From: CBCPMX01 sp965120355
GTDB lineage: Bacteria > Bacillota > Clostridia > Oscillospirales > Oscillospiraceae
Direction of reading: 5' to 3'
DNA: 8,991 bases
Assembly: GCA_965120355.1 (NCBI GenBank)
Contig: CBCPMX010000159.1
Location: forward strand, 1 to 8,991
This document shows, piece after piece, positions 1 to 5,654 of the stretch; within the stretch, counting starts at the first letter, position 1, and every line of letters starts with the position of its first letter. The position numbers were made by a program, and so were the translations under genes. The notes beneath the pieces were generated by a model, which made no database searches, was not told where the DNA came from, and worked only from the letters and a program-made list of their open reading frames with translations.

Positions 1-125
1 TGCTGATTGCTGCAAAAAGCATACCAGCACAGCGGCTACCGCGCATTCCTTACTTCACTTCAATCCCACAAGAAAAATGATTGAGCCTAAATTTTTTCTA
101 ATGTCCCACCTTAATCACCATAGCA

Positions 126-170
126 CAAAATATAAACAAAGGCAAGGGAAGACTTTCCCCCTGCCTTTGT
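126..170 (-). terminator. Rho-independent terminator after tRNA-Pro
   Basis: Arms at 136-144 and 162-170 pair over 9 bp (ACAAAGGCA with TGCCTTTGT). An inner 5-bp stem (146-150 with 155-159) closes a 4-nt loop, with a small internal loop between the two stems. Read on the minus strand, the hairpin is followed by a U-rich run (TTTATATTTT), which fits termination of the leftward tRNA-Pro transcript about 80 nt past its CCA end. On the plus strand the tail is less U-rich, so leftward use is favoured; it may also act on a rightward gene ending off the left edge. Confidence 0.65.
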
Positions 171-194
171 TCATTATAGTACATTCTCAATAGA

Positions 195-248
195 AATGAT
201 AAATCCGAACACACTACCCACTTGGATCATGTAGTTCGGATTATCATT
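195..248. repeat. Long inverted repeat next to the tRNA-Pro 3' end
   Basis: The arms 195-210 and 234-248 are complementary over 15 bp, with one extra A in the left arm, and enclose a 23-nt spacer. The right arm ends 4 nt from the tRNA CCA end. In the leftward transcript this would fold as a hairpin directly behind the tRNA, before the terminator at 136-170. It might be a processing signal, a second terminator without a clean U-tract, or the scar of an insertion. The sequence alone does not decide. Confidence 0.6.
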
Positions 249-251
249 GTT

Positions 252-327
252 TGGTCCGAGTGGGGAGACTCGAACTCCCGGCATCCTGCTCCCAAAGCAG
301 GCGCGCTACCAACTGCGCTACACCCGG
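252..327 (-). tRNA. tRNA-Pro (anticodon UGG)
   Basis: The reverse complement folds as a complete cloverleaf. The acceptor stem CCGGGTG pairs with CACTCGG, including one G-U pair. The D-arm region carries GTAGCGCAGTTGGTAGCGC, the anticodon stem is CCTGC/GCAGG around the loop TTTGGGA (anticodon TGG), and the T arm carries the GTTCGAGTC core. The discriminator is A and CCA is encoded (252-254). UGG tRNA reads all or most CCN proline codons. The gene runs leftward, divergent from trmB, and is followed by an inverted repeat and a terminator. A consensus promoter lies at 435-463, giving a precursor with a 5' leader of about 100 nt for RNase P to remove. Confidence 0.97.
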
Positions 328-434
328 TTATTGAATTTTTATAGCAAAAAACCTTATATACGTAAGCGTCTCCTGCCAGCGGTAATACCTGCACATGCTG
401 TACAGTATCCCAAAACCATAAAAATCTGATTTGT

Positions 435-463
435 ATTATAGCGTCTTCCAGCAAAAAAATCAA
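435..463 (-). promoter_or_regulatory. SigA-type promoter for tRNA-Pro
   Basis: On the minus strand TTGATT (458-463) and a perfect TATAAT (435-440) are separated by 17 bp. Transcription would start near 428 and run leftward into the tRNA, leaving about 100 nt of 5' leader. A weaker TATAAA at 338-343, closer to the tRNA, lacks a good -35 and is not needed. Confidence 0.75.
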
Positions 464-560
464 GCGGGAAATGACATCTTTATAAAAAGCCTGTGGTGGG
501 TAAAGAATCGGCTGCACGATGGGACTGCGGATTGCGGCAATACGCTCCGGCAGCTTGGAG

Positions 561-581
561 ATCCACACAAAATCCACACAA
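561..581. repeat. Tandem ATCCACACAA repeats upstream of trmB promoter
   Basis: ATCCACACAA occurs at 561-570 and again at 572-581, so the copies are offset by 11 bp, about one helical turn. The second copy ends 8 bp before the -35 hexamer of the trmB promoter. The position fits binding of a dimeric activator or repressor, but no regulator can be named. The rest of 464-589 shows nothing recognisable. Confidence 0.5.
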
Positions 582-589
582 TCCGGTGC

Positions 590-618
590 TTTACGAAAAA
601 GCGGAGATTTGATATAAT
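590..618 (+). promoter_or_regulatory. SigA-type promoter of the trmB operon
   Basis: TTTACG (590-595) and a perfect TATAAT (613-618) are 17 bp apart. The expected start is near 625, giving a short leader of about 38 nt to trmB. No internal promoter was evident before the downstream regulator and kinase genes, so all three are likely transcribed from here. Confidence 0.75.
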
Positions 619-662
619 AAAAATGACCTGTATATTGCGCAGGAGAAGGAGAACGCCTGTTT

Positions 663-1340
663 ATGAGAATGAGAAAGAAACCGAATCTCGGCCCGCGCAT
701 GGAACGCTGTGCCGACATTTGGATTCGGGAACCGGAATTGCTGCGCGGCTGTTGGCGAAACTTGAAACCTGACGCAGCCTCTCTTCGTGTGGAGCTGGGC
801 TGCGGCAAGGGCAAGTTCACCGCTGAGACTGCCAATGCGGAGCCGGAGATCCTGCTGATTGCCGTGGAACGAGTGCCCGAGGCCCTGGTTATGGCGATGG
901 AGAAAGCGAAGGCTATGAACCTGAAAAATGTGTTTTTCATTTCTGAAGATGTGGCCCGATTGGACGAGTTGTTTGCACCGGATGAAATCGACCTGCTGTA
1001 CATCAATTTTTGTGACCCTTGGCCACACAAAAAGCATGCCCGCAGACGGCTGACTTACCGTACCTTTCTGGAAAAATACCGCCGCGTGCTGAAGCCCGGC
1101 GGCGCAATCCATTTCAAAACGGATAACGCTGGCTTATTCGAGTTTTCCCTGAACGAATTTACCGAATCCGGCTGGACGTTGTCGAATGTGACAAATGACC
1201 TGCACCAGAATGGTCCGGTGGGGATCATGACCGGCTATGAAGAGAAGTTTTATCAGCTTGGCACACCGATTCACCGCTGCGAGGCAGTCTATGCTGGAAA
1301 GGAAGATCAATATGAGTGTAAAGATCCTGATCGCAGATGA
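663..1340 (+). CDS. trmB: tRNA (guanine-N7-)-methyltransferase TrmB
   Basis: TrmB transfers a methyl group from S-adenosylmethionine to N7 of G46 in the variable loop of tRNAs; it is cytosolic. The 225-residue protein matches the family in length and order. It has a basic N-terminus (RMRKKPNLG), a Rossmann SAM motif VELGCGKG at 43-50, and the family signature CDPWPHKKHARRR at 117-129, with D118 and the PWP turn. It then carries KTDN at 152-155 and the C-terminal GYEEKF at 191-196. An AAGGAG site (646-651) stands 11 bp before the ATG at 663; a second ATG at 669 is possible and would remove two residues. The last 29 bp overlap the response-regulator start in another frame, so the genes are probably translationally coupled. 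The polar tail after residue 212 is where the overlap falls. It is first in a three-gene operon and is divergent from tRNA-Pro. Confidence 0.95.
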   Translation: MRMRKKPNLGPRMERCADIWIREPELLRGCWRNLKPDAASLRVELGCGKGKFTAETANAEPEILLIAVERVPEALVMAMEKAKAMNLKNVFFISEDVARLDELFAPDEIDLLYINFCDPWPHKKHARRRLTYRTFLEKYRRVLKPGGAIHFKTDNAGLFEFSLNEFTESGWTLSNVTNDLHQNGPVGIMTGYEEKFYQLGTPIHRCEAVYAGKEDQYECKDPDRR

Positions 1341-1977
1341 CGAAGAGCGTTGGCGCCGTTTGGTGGGAGATTTTCTGCGCAACGAAGGGTTTAAGGTGGT
1401 GGAAACTGCCGATGGCCGCCAGGCTGTAGAGCTTTTACGCCACGAGGATGACATCGGCCTGGTGATTTTGGATATTATGATGCCGGTGATGGATGGCGTG
1501 GCAGCCTGTCAGGCTATTCGGGAATTTTCCTCCGTGCCGATCATTATGGTGACTGCCAAAACCGATGAGGACAGCGAGGTACTCGGTTTTGTCTGCGGAG
1601 CGGACGAATATATTTCCAAGCCACTGAAATTTCCGGTTTTTATCGCCCGAATTAAAGCCCTGCTGAAACGCTCCGGCACCAATAGCGATGTAGTGGAGGC
1701 TGGCCCCATTGTCATTGATCCGTCTGCACACACCGTCACTGTGGACGGGGAGCAGATCAGCCTGACTCCACGGGAATTTGAGCTGCTGCTGTACGTGGCG
1801 CAGAACAAAAACGTAGCGCTGTCCCGTCAGCAGATTTTGTCGGCGGTGTGGAACTTTGACTATTACGGTGACGCAAGAACTGTGGACACCCATATTAAGA
1901 ACCTGCGCATGAAGTTGGGTGAGCACGGCTCTGCTTTAAAGACCGTTCGCGGTCGGGGGTATAAACTGGAGGGCTGA
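1312..1977 (+). CDS. OmpR-family DNA-binding response regulator
   Basis: This is a cytosolic transcription factor phosphorylated by the sensor kinase encoded next to it. The 221-residue protein has a receiver domain at about 3-118, with the acidic pair D9/D10, phospho-acceptor D54 (VILDIMMPVMDG), T81 and K103 (SKPL). A winged-helix domain follows at about 127-220, with LTPREFELL at 151-159, the recognition-helix region DARTVDTHIKNLRMKL at 187-202, and the terminal wing TVRGRGYKLEG. The ATG at 1312 was chosen over an upstream in-frame ATG at 1237. It follows a GGAAAGGA ribosome site, starts exactly where family members start (MSVKILIADDE), and the extra upstream residues would be an out-of-frame reading of trmB. 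Its start lies inside trmB, and it is followed after 2 bp by the kinase gene. The target regulon is unknown. Confidence 0.93.
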   Translation: MSVKILIADDEERWRRLVGDFLRNEGFKVVETADGRQAVELLRHEDDIGLVILDIMMPVMDGVAACQAIREFSSVPIIMVTAKTDEDSEVLGFVCGADEYISKPLKFPVFIARIKALLKRSGTNSDVVEAGPIVIDPSAHTVTVDGEQISLTPREFELLLYVAQNKNVALSRQQILSAVWNFDYYGDARTVDTHIKNLRMKLGEHGSALKTVRGRGYKLEG

Positions 1978-1979
1978 CC

Positions 1980-3467
1980 ATGGAGTTCCGGATCGGGATG
2001 CGGCAGGCGCTGCTGCTGTTGTCTACAGGTACCCTGGTGGTATATTGCGTGCTGGTATTTGTCATTTGCCAGTGCTTCCTGAGCAGCTACTACATGGCAG
2101 AGGTGGAGACAGAGCTGATAGATGCCTATGAGGTGGTTTGCGCCCATCCCGACGGCGACTGGGAAACCATGTCGGAACTGGAGAGCAACAATCTGTCATT
2201 GCTGCTGATCAATAAAGAAACCGGAAAGGTTATCTATTACAGCCGGTATAAGCCGGAGCATTTTGATCCCATGGTGGCAGTAATTGCACAGAACATTGTG
2301 GAGACCTTGGAGGGAATTGACGAGTCCTATTATATCACTACCATGGATGACACACAACGTTCTGCCACAGGCAAGCAGCTGTACTATGGACGGACTGTTT
2401 GTTTAGGCGGCGATACGGGCGAAATTTATGTGCAGATTACCACACCGCTGGAAGCCATAGAGCGTTCATCGGCCATAGCGATGCAATTTATGGTTCTGGT
2501 GGGTGTCATGATTATGTTCATTACTGCGATCATTGTGATGTTCCTGTCAGACTATATTACAAAGCCTGTGGCGGAAATGACCAATGTGGCCGGACAAATT
2601 GCCAGACACAACTTCAAAGAGCGCTGTCAGGGCGGCTCTATACAGGAACTGCGTGCGCTGGCGTCCAATATCAACAGCATTTCCGATCAGATGCAGGACT
2701 ATATCCGGGAGCTGGAGGAAGCCAATGACCGGCTGAAAGCGGATCTGGAACAGATGGAGAAAAGTGAGCAGGCGCGGAAAAACCTCGTCTCCAACATCTC
2801 TCACGATCTCAAAACACCTATTGCACTCATTAGCGGTTACGCTGATGGCCTCCGTTCCGGCATGGCCAGAACCCAGGAACAGGTTCGTGAATACTGCGAT
2901 ATCATTTCAGATGAGGCAGACAGGATGATGGACATGATTTGCCGCATGCTGGAGGTCAGCCGCTTAGAAAGCGGCGCAGTCCAAGTGACTATGGATGACT
3001 TTGATCTGTCTGAGGAACTGGACGGCCTGCTCAGTTCTTTCCGGGTGGAGATTGAGCGGCGGGGAATTCAGTTGCAGCGGGAGTACCCAGAAAGCGTCTA
3101 CGTTCGCTCCGATGCGCTGTGCGTAGAGCAGGTCCTGATGAACTATATTCAAAATGCTGTGTCCCACATGGGTGCGGAGAACCAGATGCGTGTGACCGTA
3201 ACTGGCACAGAACGCCTGCGTGTGACGGTATTTAACTCTTCTCCGGAGATTCCGCAGGAGGAACTGGAGCGGATTTGGGATACGTTCTACCGCGGCGAGA
3301 AGTCCCGCACTCGAACCAGCCGGCAGTCCGGTCTGGGGTTGGCGATCGTTCGCGGCAATATGGAGCTGCTGGGATTGCCGTATGGCGTGCGCAATGTCCA
3401 GAACGGCGTAGAGTTCTGGGCGGAGTTTCCCGCCTCCCCCTTTGAGCAGGAGCTCGAGAACGCTTGA
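1980..3467 (+). CDS. Membrane sensor histidine kinase
   Basis: This is the partner of the preceding regulator: it senses an envelope or external signal, autophosphorylates on histidine and passes phosphate to D54. The 495 residues show a first membrane helix at about 10-34, an extracytoplasmic sensor region of about 130 residues, and a second helix at about 168-190. A HAMP linker (about 191-243), a short coiled coil and the H-box SNISHDLKTPIAL with H275 follow. The ATPase domain has an N-box NYIQNAVSH (388-396), an F-box WDTFYRGE and a G2 box SGLGLAIV (450-457). The usual D-x-G-x-G G1 box is replaced by FNSSPEIP (418-425); a variant with Asn in the Asp position is known in Firmicute kinases, but here the glycines are missing as well. 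The ATG has a GGAGGG site ending 6 bp upstream, overlapping the end of the regulator gene. The ligand is unknown. Confidence 0.93.
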   Translation: MEFRIGMRQALLLLSTGTLVVYCVLVFVICQCFLSSYYMAEVETELIDAYEVVCAHPDGDWETMSELESNNLSLLLINKETGKVIYYSRYKPEHFDPMVAVIAQNIVETLEGIDESYYITTMDDTQRSATGKQLYYGRTVCLGGDTGEIYVQITTPLEAIERSSAIAMQFMVLVGVMIMFITAIIVMFLSDYITKPVAEMTNVAGQIARHNFKERCQGGSIQELRALASNINSISDQMQDYIRELEEANDRLKADLEQMEKSEQARKNLVSNISHDLKTPIALISGYADGLRSGMARTQEQVREYCDIISDEADRMMDMICRMLEVSRLESGAVQVTMDDFDLSEELDGLLSSFRVEIERRGIQLQREYPESVYVRSDALCVEQVLMNYIQNAVSHMGAENQMRVTVTGTERLRVTVFNSSPEIPQEELERIWDTFYRGEKSRTRTSRQSGLGLAIVRGNMELLGLPYGVRNVQNGVEFWAEFPASPFEQELENA

Positions 3468-3566
3468 GGGCAGGGGAGAGGCACGATCATTCGCCGGGCT
3501 CTGCCATGGGAGGCGGGGCTGGCGAAAGGAGCATTCCGCATATACCCCTGGACGCTGGATAAACAA

Positions 3567-3602
3567 ATTGCCTGGCGCAGAAGATCTTCTGCGCCAGGCA
3601 AT
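3567..3602. terminator. Bidirectional terminator, perfect 36-bp palindrome
   Basis: The 36 bp from 3567 to 3602 equal their own reverse complement and are flanked by A-rich sequence on the left (AAACAA) and T-rich sequence on the right (GTTTGTTTTGG). The palindrome therefore makes a GC-rich hairpin with a U-rich tail in either direction. It sits between the convergent sensor-kinase gene (stop at 3467) and the minus-strand 3D-domain gene (stop at 3617) and should end both transcripts. The roughly 100 bp before it (3468-3566) hold no gene. Confidence 0.85.
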
Positions 3603-3616
3603 GTTTGTTTTGGTTC

Positions 3617-4744
3617 TTATGGAGTTTGCAGTACGTAGACCGTCACAGAGCGCCGGCCGAAGTTGATGCATTCGCTATAGGTGTTGAAGTACAGATCGAC
3701 CCGGTTGCCTTTGATGGCGCTGCCGGTATCCTCGGCTACGCAGTAACCGTAGATACAATAGCCATCATCGGCGACGATGTAAAGGATGCTGCCCAACGGG
3801 ATCACTGAGGGATCCACAGCAATGGCGCCCACACGGGCCGTCGTGCCCGTGGCAGTGGTGCCGCCGCCAGTGTAGGCCGTAGCGGTACACGTCAGCACAG
3901 ACGAGTAGGTGAGAACGTCACCGGAAGCCGTCGTGATTGTATTTTCCGCTGCGGTGGTTTGGGTGGCAGGCGCAGATGCGGCCTCTTCAGAGATGGTGTT
4001 TTCCTCCACATCACTTTCCAGAGCGTCACTCTCCAGCATTGAGTCATGCTCATGGATTGTTCTGTCCGTATGTGTCAGGACAACTTGGTTTACGGGTTCA
4101 CTTAGAACTGCGCTGGACAGCAGTGTACGGGAAACTTCCTGTCCATCTTCATAAGAGACGAGCCAGGCGTATCGAACCGTACCGTCCACGCCGGCGGTCA
4201 CCTGCTGGCTTTCGCCCACAGGGAGCGTTTCATCCTCGTAATACTCTGTACTATAGGGAATGGCCTCTTCGGTATAAACGATGCGTTCGGTCATTCGCGT
4301 AATTTCGATGCACATTCCGTCATAGGTTTCGGCATCCAGCGCGACGGAGCAAATATCGCTTTCCGCCAGTGTGATGCTCAAACTATCCAGGACATCCTGA
4401 ACAGTTCCACCATAAGAGCCGGTCACCAGCAGCTCTCCATCGCATTCGACCGTGATGACTTGGGAGCGGTTGATGACAATTTGTGAGATCCCACCATCAG
4501 AATCAGTTGTCACCTGATCCGCATCCTCTACCGTCAGCCCGGCCTCTGTAATGATTGCATCGGTATCAGAGGTCAGGGTGGTATGATACAACACACGGTC
4601 TCCGTCAGAGATCATATAGGTATTCTGGGCCGAAGCCGTTTGACTGCATACGCCGACGGTTAAGGTCAGGGCCAGCGCAAATGCGCTGCCGTGCCGGACG
4701 CCGCGGCGCAGCTTAGAAACGACGGAACGAAAAACTCTGCACAT
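3617..4744 (-). CDS. Secreted DUF348/G5/3D-domain cell-wall protein
   Basis: This is an exported cell-wall protein, probably a peptidoglycan-acting enzyme of the YabE/RpfB-like and stationary-phase-survival group; the activity is inferred from the 3D domain, whose fold resembles lytic transglycosylase MltA. The 375 residues begin with a basic n-region and a hydrophobic stretch (about 20-33), with a likely signal peptidase site after ASA at 39. Two DUF348-type repeats lie at about 42-85 and 89-130, a G5 domain at about 153-224, and a Ser/Thr/Glu/Ala-rich linker at about 225-283. The C-terminal 3D domain (about 284-373) has the three aspartates in AVDPSVIPLG (D311), AEDTG (D339) and RVDLYF (D350). 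The start at 4744 is fixed by AGGAGG (4752-4757) 7 bp upstream; the reading frame stays open to an ATG at 4855, but that codon has no ribosome site and lies in the leader. The gene is monocistronic, convergent with the kinase operon. Confidence 0.9.
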   Translation of the reverse strand: MCRVFRSVVSKLRRGVRHGSAFALALTLTVGVCSQTASAQNTYMISDGDRVLYHTTLTSDTDAIITEAGLTVEDADQVTTDSDGGISQIVINRSQVITVECDGELLVTGSYGGTVQDVLDSLSITLAESDICSVALDAETYDGMCIEITRMTERIVYTEEAIPYSTEYYEDETLPVGESQQVTAGVDGTVRYAWLVSYEDGQEVSRTLLSSAVLSEPVNQVVLTHTDRTIHEHDSMLESDALESDVEENTISEEAASAPATQTTAAENTITTASGDVLTYSSVLTCTATAYTGGGTTATGTTARVGAIAVDPSVIPLGSILYIVADDGYCIYGYCVAEDTGSAIKGNRVDLYFNTYSECINFGRRSVTVYVLQTP

Positions 4745-4810
4745 AAGAAAACCTCCTTTGAGCAGACTTGTGGTTTGTGCTGTCCCTGTCGGGGACACAG
4801 GAGCAGCATC

Positions 4811-4847
4811 AGTTACAAAGGTTACAAATAGTAACATATTGTAACTA
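4811..4847 (-). promoter_or_regulatory. Symmetric GTTAC/GTAAC quartet in the 3D-gene leader
   Basis: On the plus strand GTTAC occurs at 4812-4816 and 4821-4825, and GTAAC at 4831-4835 and 4841-4845. That makes two direct and two inverted half-sites with start-to-start spacings of 9, 10 and 10 bp. They lie about 15-48 nt downstream of the predicted transcription start. As DNA this looks like a multi-site operator. As RNA the outer arms pair over 8 bp and the inner arms over 5 bp, forming a nested hairpin. A second small hairpin (TGTCCC...GGGACA, within 4780-4800) lies closer to the ribosome site. Neither hairpin has a U-tract. Confidence 0.5.
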
Positions 4848-4865
4848 TACAGCAACCACGCTTAC

Positions 4866-4893
4866 ATTATAACTATTTTCTCGAAAAAGTCAA
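4866..4893 (-). promoter_or_regulatory. Promoter of the 3D-domain gene
   Basis: On the minus strand TTGACT (4888-4893) and a perfect TATAAT (4866-4871) are separated by 16 bp. The start would be near 4859, leaving a leader of about 115 nt before the ATG at 4744. Confidence 0.8.
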
Positions 4894-4900
4894 GGTTTTC

Positions 4901-5345
4901 GCAGTAAATTACGAGAAGAAGCAACTTTTGCTAAAATATCTGTTTTTTCGAGATCGGAATTCGAGGATTTTGCTGTGTAAAAAAAGCAACAGATTTGATC
5001 CGAAAATTACAAAATAGTTAACATAAATTTTGATGCCGTAACCAAAAAATAATTCGTGTACAGAACCGCAACTGCTTGTCCTGCAAATGATTTTCCCACA
5101 TAGCGTGGTCAGGGCGTAAAAAATTATGGGAAACTGGATTTTTAGGTTTCATTTTATGGGTTTGACGCACTTGCGCGCAGCTGGATCCACGCATCCATTC
5201 CCGGTGGATTCTTCGCTGTTTGGCGGGAAAATAAAAAATTTTTCTGCGGGAAGCGAAAAATTTTTTTCAGTGATCTGGGTGAATATATATGAGCATACAA
5301 CTTTTGGACGGCTGGCGAAAACAATATGGCCCAGTATTGTGTGAA
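4901..5345. other. Non-coding region between divergent genes
   Basis: No believable gene is present in these roughly 445 nt. The region is AT-rich on the left and more mixed on the right. Recognisable structures are a loose dyad (ATCCAC...GTGGAT) near 5185-5210, an AT-rich hairpin at 5233-5267 and a dyad ACAATA-N8-TATTGT at 5321-5340 just ahead of the thrS promoter. The 72-codon open frame at 5126-5344 lacks a ribosome site and resembles nothing. A small RNA is possible but not shown. Confidence 0.6.
5233..5267. terminator. AT-rich terminator-like hairpin
   Basis: Two AAAAATTTTT tracts flank CTGCGGGAAGCG. They pair as a stem of about 14 bp with one bulged T and a GGGAA loop, and the right arm ends in a run of seven T. 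The core stem next to the loop is short (three G-C pairs plus five A-U pairs), so it would be a weak intrinsic terminator. No gene lies upstream on either strand for it to serve. Confidence 0.3.
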
Positions 5346-5349
5346 CCTC

Positions 5350-5378
5350 TTGACATTTTTTCGCCATGGTGGTAAACT
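5350..5378 (+). promoter_or_regulatory. SigA-type promoter of the thrS leader
   Basis: A perfect TTGACA (5350-5355) and TAAACT (5373-5378) are 17 bp apart, with a start expected near 5385. The -10 lies within a perfect dyad GTGGTA-AAC-TACCAC (5369-5383), and TTGACA is mirrored by TGTCAA at 5385-5390. These features could allow a repressor to act in addition to the T-box. Confidence 0.8.
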
Positions 5379-5385
5379 ACCACTT

Positions 5386-5626
5386 GTCAAAATCGCTGAG
5401 ACGGAGACGAAACCGCAGAAGCGGCACCCAGAGAGGGAACCGGATGGTGTGAGGTTCCTGTGATACGCGGCGGCAGTACCACTCCCGAGCGGCCCGCGAC
5501 GAGCGGGACGGGGCCTTCCCGTTACAGGGGGACACAAAGCGACGGTATACATTAAGTTACCGTAAGCAGGGTGGAACCGTGGAGTTTTTACTTCACCCCT
5601 GAATCTCTCAGGGGTGAAGTTTTTTT
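5386..5626 (+). promoter_or_regulatory. Threonyl T-box riboswitch (thrS leader)
   Basis: This leader senses uncharged tRNA-Thr and lets transcription continue into thrS. Stem I starts with CGCT (5394-5397) pairing AGCG (5488-5491), with a GA-rich kink. Its distal part has AGAGAG (5430-5435) and the hairpin GGAACC (5436-5441)/GGTTCC (5453-5458). The likely specifier is ACC (Thr) at 5478-5480, followed by A. A further hairpin lies at 5493-5507, ACGGG/CCCGT at 5508-5522, and stem III ACGGTA/TACCGT at 5542-5563. The antiterminator is exact: CAGGG (5567-5571) pairs CCCUG (5597-5601), the 7-nt bulge UGGAACC is 5572-5578, and GUGGAG (5579-5584) pairs CUUCAC (5591-5596). The 3' halves 5591-5601 are also the left arm of the terminator, so the two folds exclude each other. 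The bulge UGGA implies U at the tRNA discriminator position. Confidence 0.95.
5590..5626 (+). terminator. T-box attenuator terminator
   Basis: A perfect 13-bp stem (5590-5602 with 5608-5620) closes a 5-nt loop (ATCTC) and runs into seven T (5620-5626), 28 nt before the thrS ATG. It is the default fold when tRNA-Thr is charged. Its left arm is shared with the antiterminator. Confidence 0.95.
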
Positions 5627-5654
5627 GCCCCTAATACGAAAAGGAGCGATTGCA

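Noticed and set aside
1..80. Possible gene ends: a plus-strand frame ending in TGA at 78-80, and a minus-strand hydrophobic frame or ATG near 49.
   Set aside because: Fewer than 30 codons are visible, nothing resembles a known protein, and the minus-strand ATG has its purine-rich stretch directly abutting it with no proper spacing. It cannot be called either way.
561..581. DnaA-box-like TCCACA repeats suggesting an origin.
   Set aside because: Only two imperfect boxes, no AT-rich unwinding region pattern and no dnaA or dnaN nearby; better seen as promoter-proximal repeats.
431..772. A 113-codon plus-strand open frame overlapping the start of trmB.
   Set aside because: It starts between the divergent promoters, lacks a ribosome site, and its second half is trmB read in the wrong frame.
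1237..1311. Upstream in-frame ATG that would add 25 residues to the response regulator.
   Set aside because: The added residues lie inside trmB, do not belong to the receiver fold, and the ATG at 1312 has the ribosome site and the family's normal start.
4640..4660. Possible lipoprotein signal (VGVC) in the 3D-domain protein.
   Set aside because: The residue before the cysteine is Val, not Gly, Ala or Ser, so the lipobox is not met; a signal peptidase I site ASA lies just after it.
4745..4855. Upstream start for the 3D-domain protein at 4855.
   Set aside because: It would lie at the transcription start, has no ribosome site, and would bury the signal peptide behind 37 residues; AGGAGG sits in front of the ATG at 4744.
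4745..4860. c-di-AMP (ydaO-type) riboswitch, often found before cell-wall genes.
   Set aside because: The leader of about 115 nt holds only two simple hairpins and lacks the conserved core expected of that riboswitch.
5126..5344. A 72-codon open frame upstream of thrS.
   Set aside because: It has no ribosome site, ends in the promoter region, has low-complexity composition and no recognisable domain.
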